The notes under the pieces are model-generated. The model worked only from the letters and a program-made list of their open reading frames with translations, searched no databases and had not been told where the DNA came from. From positions 29,813,232-29,877,231 of the forward strand of contig CM070599.1 of the NCBI GenBank assembly GCA_036346395.1: a DNA stretch of 64,000 nucleotides. The letters are read 5' to 3'. Shown here one piece after another: positions 58,664 through 64,000 of this stretch; position 1 is the stretch's first letter, and each line of letters starts with the position of its first letter. The stretch comes from Hsuehochloa calcarea (lineage: Eukaryota; Streptophyta; Magnoliopsida; Poales; Poaceae). The position numbers and the translations under genes were made by a program.

Positions 58664-60453
58664 TGTGGATTTCATGGGGATATGTTCCAGATCTTAGGAT
58701 GATGTGACAATTGGCAATGGCGTTTACGGTTTGTAGTTTCACGTGTTTTCGACAAAGCTACTGTGTATTCAGTCAGGCGGTCCGACCGGTCCTTGCATCG
58801 GCGGTCCGACCGGTCCCAAATCGGTCGGACCGGCCATGTGGGGCGATCGGACGGCGGTGACCTAAAAGTGTTCAAAACAAGTGGGCCAAAAATAGGTGTT
58901 GTAGGCAAGTGAGGGATCCCAATGCACTTGGTCTCATGATTTTGGAGTCTCGATAAAAAGTTCTATTGGTTTTAATTTCGAAGGTTTGAATTTGGAAGCT
59001 TGAATTTGGCTAAGTCCCAAGGCGGTCCGGCCGCTCATTGTGGAGCGGTCCGACCGCCATGGGCGGTCCGACCGCTCACTGGAGCGGTCGGGCCGTAATA
59101 ACTTGAACGCCCGCCAACTTCGTGGCGATGTTGATTTGTTAGGTCAAAGTCATTGGTTTCATGTCATATGTTTTGCATGATGCATGTTTTGACTAACATG
59201 GGTCAAGTTGTGAAGAACTTGTTCCCGAATTCGTGTTTGCTTATGCGTGGTTGTGCAAAGTTGCTTGGTGGTCAACGACGGTCAGCGGCGAGGAGGATCG
59301 GGACTAGACTCGGAGAGTTGAGGTCGAACGATTGGCGATGCGGGTGAGGTCAACGACTCAAGTGTGACACAAGATGGACAATGGTGACCTATTGGCAAAT
59401 CCATGGCGCATGGTGAAGCGGTTTAGGTCAAAAGGTTAAAGACGGCGCTTATGCGAAGCGTGCGTGTGTGACCCGCTTGTTAGTGGGCCTTAACGGAGCC
59501 CAATTGAGTCAAACCCTAGGAGTTTTAGGCCTCCACTATAAATAGGAGGAGGTGGTGGTGCACCTCTCTCTCTCGCCTTTTATGTTTCAAAACCCTAATT
59601 GTCTTTAGGGGAGTTGAGGTGGAGGCTAGGGCTCTTGATGGTTTGTGGTGAATTTCGTGATCTTTGATTGTCCACTGATCCATGATGGTGTGGATGTAAT
59701 CCAGCATCAATCACGAAATCAATCTATGCAAGGTTTGCTTGAGATAAGTCTCTTTTCGTTCTTGCTTTCAATTTCGTGTTTTTAGGGCTTTCTTTGATCC
59801 GCGAGTTTGTGATTGATTCTTTCACGTGAATTAGCTTGCTGTGATATGTGTGAATCTATCTAGCATCATCTTGATCATCAATCCCTCACGAACAAGCTTT
59901 AGGATCAAGTTTTCGTTCTTGCCCGGTTTTAGACCTTATGTTAATCAATTGGCAATTGCTCAAGATCGTTCCAAGAATTATCATAATATTCGATTGGAAT
60001 AGGTCCTCAATAGCATATAGAAGGTGTGTGCAAAGTTTTATAAAGATTGGAGTTGAGAATCAAAAGTTTCACCTAATTGCATCTTCGTCATCGGGCTGAT
60101 TTTACTGTTTCAGATCGGTTACAGATCGCCGGTCCGACCGCCGTCACCACCGGTCCGACCGATTTGGAGCGGTCCGACCGCCAAGACAACGCCGGTCGAC
60201 CGCCGCAATCGGTCCGACCGGTTCGATCTGAGGTCGACCGCCAAGATTTGTGTTGCTTTGATTCTGCTTGATTTTTGTAGCATTGCTTAGGGGTTTAATT
60301 GGATTCAATACTAGTCTTCCATTTGTCTTGGTATATTGATCTTCATAGCTTTCTAATAGCTACTGGAGTGAAATTGTATTGAGTTCATAATTTGTGAAAA
60401 AGTGAGCGTGCTCCTATTCACCCCCCCCCTCTAGTCGCCTTTACGGTCCAACA
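58664..60453 (+). mobile_element. Solo LTR of the same Sirevirus-like family, inside gag (1790 bp)
   Basis: It begins TGTGGATTTCATGGGGATAT and ends TTACGGTCCAACA, matching the termini of the 5' LTR at 55873-57812. The 5-bp TSD AAAAG lies at 58659-58663 and 60454-60458. The gag frame continues on the far side with a zinc knuckle, as expected if the LTR landed in an intact gag. A CACTATAAATAGGAGGAGG TATA box lies near 59535. It carries three clusters of CGGTC-N-GACCG motifs (58777-58855, 59018-59098, 60110-60245). No primer site follows and no purine tract precedes it. Confidence 0.92.
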
Positions 60454-60458
60454 AAAAG

Positions 60459-61919
60459 AGAGGTGGCCCTGTGACTTGCTATGAGTGTGGAGAGCTCAAC
60501 CATATTCGGGCAAATTACCCCAAGCTGAAAGGGAAGAGCAACCACAAGGAGGTGAAGGCGGCTTGGAGGAAGCCTCATAGGAACAAGCCCAAGTTTGATG
60601 CTGCCAATCTTATGAAGGCCGCTCACCGGGTTCTTAGTCTTGGAGAGCAATCCATGAGGGATGTGGACTCCGGGAGCGAAGAGGACAAGGAGGAGGAGAT
60701 CCCGCAAGACAAGAAGAAGGGGAAGGCCAAGGAATTCACCGGCATGTGCTTCATGGCCGACTGCATCGACGTCGATGACATTAATGAGGTACCTCCATCC
60801 TATGACATTCTATTTGCTAGATGTGAGACCACGTATGAGCAACTGATTAGTTAGGATGAAGCTTTAGAATTTACCATGGCTAGGAATAAGGACTTAGAGT
60901 CACAAATTGATAATCTGAAATTAGAACTTGTAAAGAGTCTTGATGTTGACGAATTTACTTCCTGCTATGCTTTACATTCTGAACCTGCTAATTTGCAAAC
61001 TGCTCATGATGTTGCCTTACACCAACTTGAAGATGCTAGAACTGAGCTAATTGAAGTTAAATCTGCTTCTTGTGAAAAATGCTTAGAATCTAGCAATTTG
61101 GTTGCTTCTATTAATGTTGACTTTAGCCTTTGCTCTTTCTGTATTGAACGTGAACATGAAGCAAAATACATAGTAGATGCAGTTAGAGCTAAGTATGCTA
61201 AGGTTAAGGATAGAATTGATTCTGCTACTTGTATTTCATGTGAAACCCTTAAGTTTGAAGTTACTTTGTATAAGGAGAGATATGCTAGAGCCATTAAGGG
61301 TAAAACTTGTGAATCATGTTTTAATCTTGAAAAAGAAAATGCTTATCTTAAGGATACCTTAGAAAAATTCTCTAAAGGTAAGAAACAGTTAAACATGATT
61401 CTGGACAAGTCTAAAACTCCTTACAAGAAGCAAGGGTTAGGATACAACTCAGTCCAAGACAATTCAAAACTAAAAGTTACTCAAGTCTTGGAAAATGGAT
61501 TAGTTAGATTCAAAACCCAACCTGCAAAAATAATTTTTAAATCTGTAGGTTTTGCTCAGCCATCTATTAAGTCAAAGGGTGCTTCTCCAAGTGGCATCAA
61601 GTACCATTGCACCTATTGCAAGAAGGATGGACATTTGGTCGAGTTCTGTTGGCGTAAGTTGAAAAATAATAGAAAAAAGTTTACTAGAAATTCACTTCAT
61701 CAACCTAGAGCTGTCGTGAGACATGGTCATTTTGAAAGGAATAAACCTGGTCTAGGATTTGCTTCACATGCTAGTTATCATCATATTCCTAGAAAGGATG
61801 CTTCTTATTTTCGTGTGACCATTGCTCGCGATAGAACTTCAAATAGACCCAAGGATAGCATTTCTGCTTTGTATACTACTCGCAGACGTGTGTCTCAGTA
61901 CTGGGTTCCCAAGTCATGA
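60459..61919 (+). pseudogene. Sirevirus-like gag, C-terminal part with zinc knuckles
   Basis: A first knuckle CYECGELNHIRANYP (about 60477-60520; the last Cys is replaced) is followed by an acidic stretch and 'GMCFMADCIDVDDINEVPP'. A single stop near 60855 separates this from a 347-codon open frame (60876-61919) rich in Glu/Lys with paired Cys (CEKC, CSFC, CISC, CESC), probably coil-forming. That frame has a second knuckle, CTYCKKDGHLVEFC (about 61610-61650), and ends with QYWVPKS, the gag end typical of this lineage. Confidence 0.88.
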
Positions 61920-61959
61920 TTAACTAACCCCAGTATTGAGACACATCGTTATTCTGTGC

Positions 61960-62127
61960 CTTGATTTTCAGGATCACCGCGAAAGGGGGAAGAACACGTG
62001 ATTGGTTGACTCCGGGTGTTCACGCCACATGATCGGAGATTCAAAATGGTTCACCTCCTTCACGCGGGCGACGGGTGATGACTTCATCACCTTTGGAGAT
62101 GGTACACAAGGGCGGATTGAAGGGACA
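61960..62127 (+). pseudogene. Start of Sirevirus-like protease, cut by gypsy LTR
   Basis: After a frame change the strand reads 'VDSGCSRHMIGDSKWFTSF' (about 62005-62060) and 'DDFITFGDGTQGRIEG'. This is the protease active-site region with DSG intact. It stops at 62127, where the gypsy LTR begins. Confidence 0.88.
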
Positions 62128-62883
62128 TGATTGACGAGGATCTAATAATCCTCATTTTATCTATTATCTATAATTCTTATTATGGGTAAATATGATGTCA
62201 CATAGTCTCCAGAAGTACCCCTTATTTTTATAAGGGGGAGGCCTACCAAGTGATTGTAAGATCTTCTACAATCACCCCCCATAGTCGTAAGTCTTGCTAC
62301 GACTACTACCTGGTCGTAAGTCTTTCTACGACTATCACGTGGTCGTAAGTCTTTCTACGATCACTACATAGTCGTAAGACCTTTTACGACTACTACACGG
62401 TCGTAAGTTCTCCTACGACCGGGTAAACTCGACCACCTTATAATCAAACCTACGGTGAGTGGGTCCAATTGATTAAGGAATCGAGCAGTGCGCACGCACT
62501 ACTATCCCGCGTAGTAATTGTGCTTAAATACCTCATTATCTTTGAATGATAATTGCCGACGGCGTGGAGAAGCCAATGCGCGGTAATTATCGCCATCACA
62601 CGCCCATTCTTGGCTCAATTAAAGGCGCCTCTTCCGAGGCAAAGCGGCTACTCCTTCACGACTATATAAGGATGTCAAGGCGAGTAGAGCAGGAGAGTTG
62701 AATTCTCTGTAAGAGTCTTAGCTTCGACTCGATCATTAAGAATACCACACCACACATGATTAGGGTTATTATTCTCTCGGAGAAGGCTGAACTGTCTAAA
62801 CATCCGTGTCAACTACTCTGCGTGATTTCATCTTTAGGAGACCCCGAATCAAATAATCTTTACGTAAGATCGGTTCTAATACA
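62128..62883 (+). repeat. 5' LTR of the gypsy element (about 756 bp)
   Basis: It begins TGATTGACGAGGATC and ends TTCTAATACA. A GACTATATAAGG TATA box lies near 62660. It contains a 29-bp hairpin array at 62254-62422. The right end is inferred from the primer site and the TG...CA rule. Confidence 0.75.
62254..62422 (+). repeat. Tandem array of 29-bp units, each a small hairpin
   Basis: Units GTCGTAAGTCTTTCTACGAC+9 bp start at 62284, 62313, 62342, 62371 and 62400. Each has GTCGTA paired with TACGAC (third and fifth imperfect). A diverged unit just upstream has a perfect 9-bp stem, GTGATTGTA/TACAATCAC. Confidence 0.9.
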
Positions 62884-62889
62884 AGCGGT

Positions 62890-62907
62890 TGGCGCCGACC
62901 GTGGGGA
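62890..62907 (+). other. Primer-binding site of the gypsy element
   Basis: TGGCGCCGACCGTGGGGA, seven bases after the proposed LTR end. It is the usual grass gypsy primer motif with minor changes. Confidence 0.85.
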
Positions 62908-62959
62908 TCTTCCGGTAATCTCTTGTCAACATACTCTCTTTTTCCAATCTCATGCAATC

Positions 62960-64000
62960 ATGGCGGGAGAATGGAGCGAGGAGAAGCTGGTTTGACTTGG
63001 CGGATTCTGTGACGTCGACATGGATGCGGTTTCGACTACGAGCCGAGTGATGCATCCACGATGGTGATGTTGCCTCGGAGATTATTCTCAGAAACCATCC
63101 CATTAATGGAGTTGAGGAGGATCCTTATCCCCACAACAATACGTCCAACAGAGGAGCCAATTCCCTCAAAGGACAAGGGTCAATCCGACGGGACCGCTCC
63201 CGGGAGGACTCACAACACGACGAGAGTTTTTCTCCAAGTGTTCAAGTCCCCTAAGGCGGTCCGACTTGGTAAGTCAAGTTCAGGAGCCACCATTCGAGGA
63301 CTCCACCAAAGCATCTAGTGATCCTCTCTCGGGGTAACTCCGGAGAGGGTGGGATCAAGCATGCTTTCTGCAAATTCGGCCGTCTCCCCGCAGATCTCAT
63401 TTGCGAATGGAGCGATTATAACCGGAGTTCCCCTACGGAGGATTACTCCAAGTCGCCAGATGGTGTCTCTCGAGCACTCCTCAAGCGGGAGGCTTGGCGC
63501 AAGTGAGAATCATCAGCGGAGGTCTTCGTCCTTCCCCAAATCGGTCGACCTCATGGAGGCCGAGATAAGAACACTCCCGAAGATCACACTGCTGCGCCCC
63601 TCGTGGTAATGGCAAGGGCACCGCCGTTGGCGAGAGAGAACCAACACTACGATGAGCGAGAAATCCTCGACATTCTCGCACTCCACTAAGAAGGCCTCAA
63701 AGACGATGAGGAGGATTTTGATGTCGTCGGAAGAAAGAAAATTGCGATCGGAAGAACACGCTGGCGCATTCAACATCGATCGGAGGAGGTACAAGAACTC
63801 CGGGACATCAACGACCTACTCGAGAATCCCGGACCAAGAGCTTGCTCGAGCGCGAGTACGATCTCTTTCTTTGAAGAGATTACGCAAAGACTTGACTGTG
63901 ATGACAAGGTGGAGGTACCTCATCGACAACATTCGGTAGTCGCGACAATCGACTTCCTCGGCTAGCGATCAATCGAATATTTTCTCGTAGGAATCGACAC
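62960..64000 (+). pseudogene. Gypsy leader and gag region, frame-broken
   Basis: An ATG frame at 62960 (MAGEWSEEKLV) stops after 11 codons. Further fragments such as 'DFDVVGRKKIAIGRTRWRIQ' and 'ELRDINDLLENPGPRACSSA' appear near 63715-63845 in different frames. The composition fits gypsy gag, but no definitive motif lies before the window ends. Confidence 0.5.

Larger units (their letters stand above)
55873..62127 (+). mobile_element. Sirevirus-like copia element, 5' part
   Basis: A long 5' LTR (55873-57812), a TGGTATCAGAGC primer site and a large gag are followed by the start of protease. It is inserted in the degenerate copia to its left, with the first TSD base group GGTTG at 55868-55872. 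It is cut at 62127 by a gypsy LTR, so the rest of pol and the 3' LTR lie outside. Long LTRs, a large gag with a long coil-rich region, and the protease opening are as in Sireviruses. Gag is itself interrupted by a solo LTR at 58664-60453 of the same family. Confidence 0.85.
62128..64000 (+). mobile_element. Gypsy retrotransposon, 5' end (runs off the window)
   Basis: LTR at 62128-62883, then a TTGGCGCCGACCGTGGGGA primer site and gag-like leader sequence to the window end. The left flank GGACA (62123-62127) would be the TSD; the right end is outside. The primer type and LTR layout match grass gypsy families, and the leader string resembles the fragment at 2170-2765. Confidence 0.85.

Noticed and set aside
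55873..60453. The two Sirevirus-like LTRs as the ends of one short non-autonomous element
   Set aside because: AAAAG flanks the inner LTR on both sides, gag continues beyond it, and no purine tract precedes it.
62284..62422. 29-bp repeats as a CRISPR-like array
   Set aside because: Same reason: uninterrupted tandem units in a gypsy LTR, no spacers and no cas genes.

Overview
The window reads as nuclear DNA of a grass, most likely Oryza or a close relative. Two intron-containing genes with GC-rich exons sit in a sea of nested LTR retrotransposons and MITE-like pieces. From memory, rice chromosome 4 carries a lipoxygenase gene next to glutamate decarboxylase genes (Os04g37430, then Os04g37460 and Os04g37500). 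The LOX-GAD pair here would fit that block, but I could not check it.

Genes. (1) 26996-30792, plus strand: a seven-exon gene for a 913-residue chloroplast-type lipoxygenase. It has a TATA box, all iron ligands and one GC-AG intron. (2) 43834-47390, minus strand: a seven-exon gene for a 488-residue glutamate decarboxylase. It has the PLP lysine and a calmodulin-binding-type tail, and intron 6 has been enlarged by insertions. (3) 42204-42283, minus strand: one orphan exon encoding the end of an HD-Zip class II type homeodomain. LOX makes oxylipin precursors and GAD makes GABA. Both belong to stress physiology, but nothing in the sequence links their regulation.

Layout. 1-4.28 kb: unassigned DNA, a gypsy-type LTR fragment and a ~60-bp tandem repeat. 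4283-10499: a complete but decayed Ty1-copia element with GTGAC target-site duplications (TSDs). 11.1-26.2 kb: three consecutive head-to-tail duplications whose junctions fall about 5.3-5.4 kb apart; the error pattern suggests unmerged assembly overlaps. A solo LTR with CTCGA TSDs lies inside the second. 26.2-30.8 kb: LOX. 32.5-39.0 kb: a minus-strand copia remnant split by a 3220-bp solo LTR. 39.1-42.2 kb: a GAAACTT-rich tract and unassigned DNA. 42.2-47.5 kb: the HD-Zip exon and GAD. 49.7-64 kb: a nested stack. A degenerate copia is interrupted by a BARE/RIRE1-like solo LTR (ATTCG TSD) and then by a Sirevirus-like copia. The gag of that Sirevirus-like element holds a solo LTR of its own family (AAAAG TSD). 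The same element is cut in turn by a gypsy element that runs off the window.

I found no convincing new biological system. The most useful results are the probable false duplications, the exact nested-insertion boundaries, three LTR-associated tandem arrays, and the orphan homeodomain exon.
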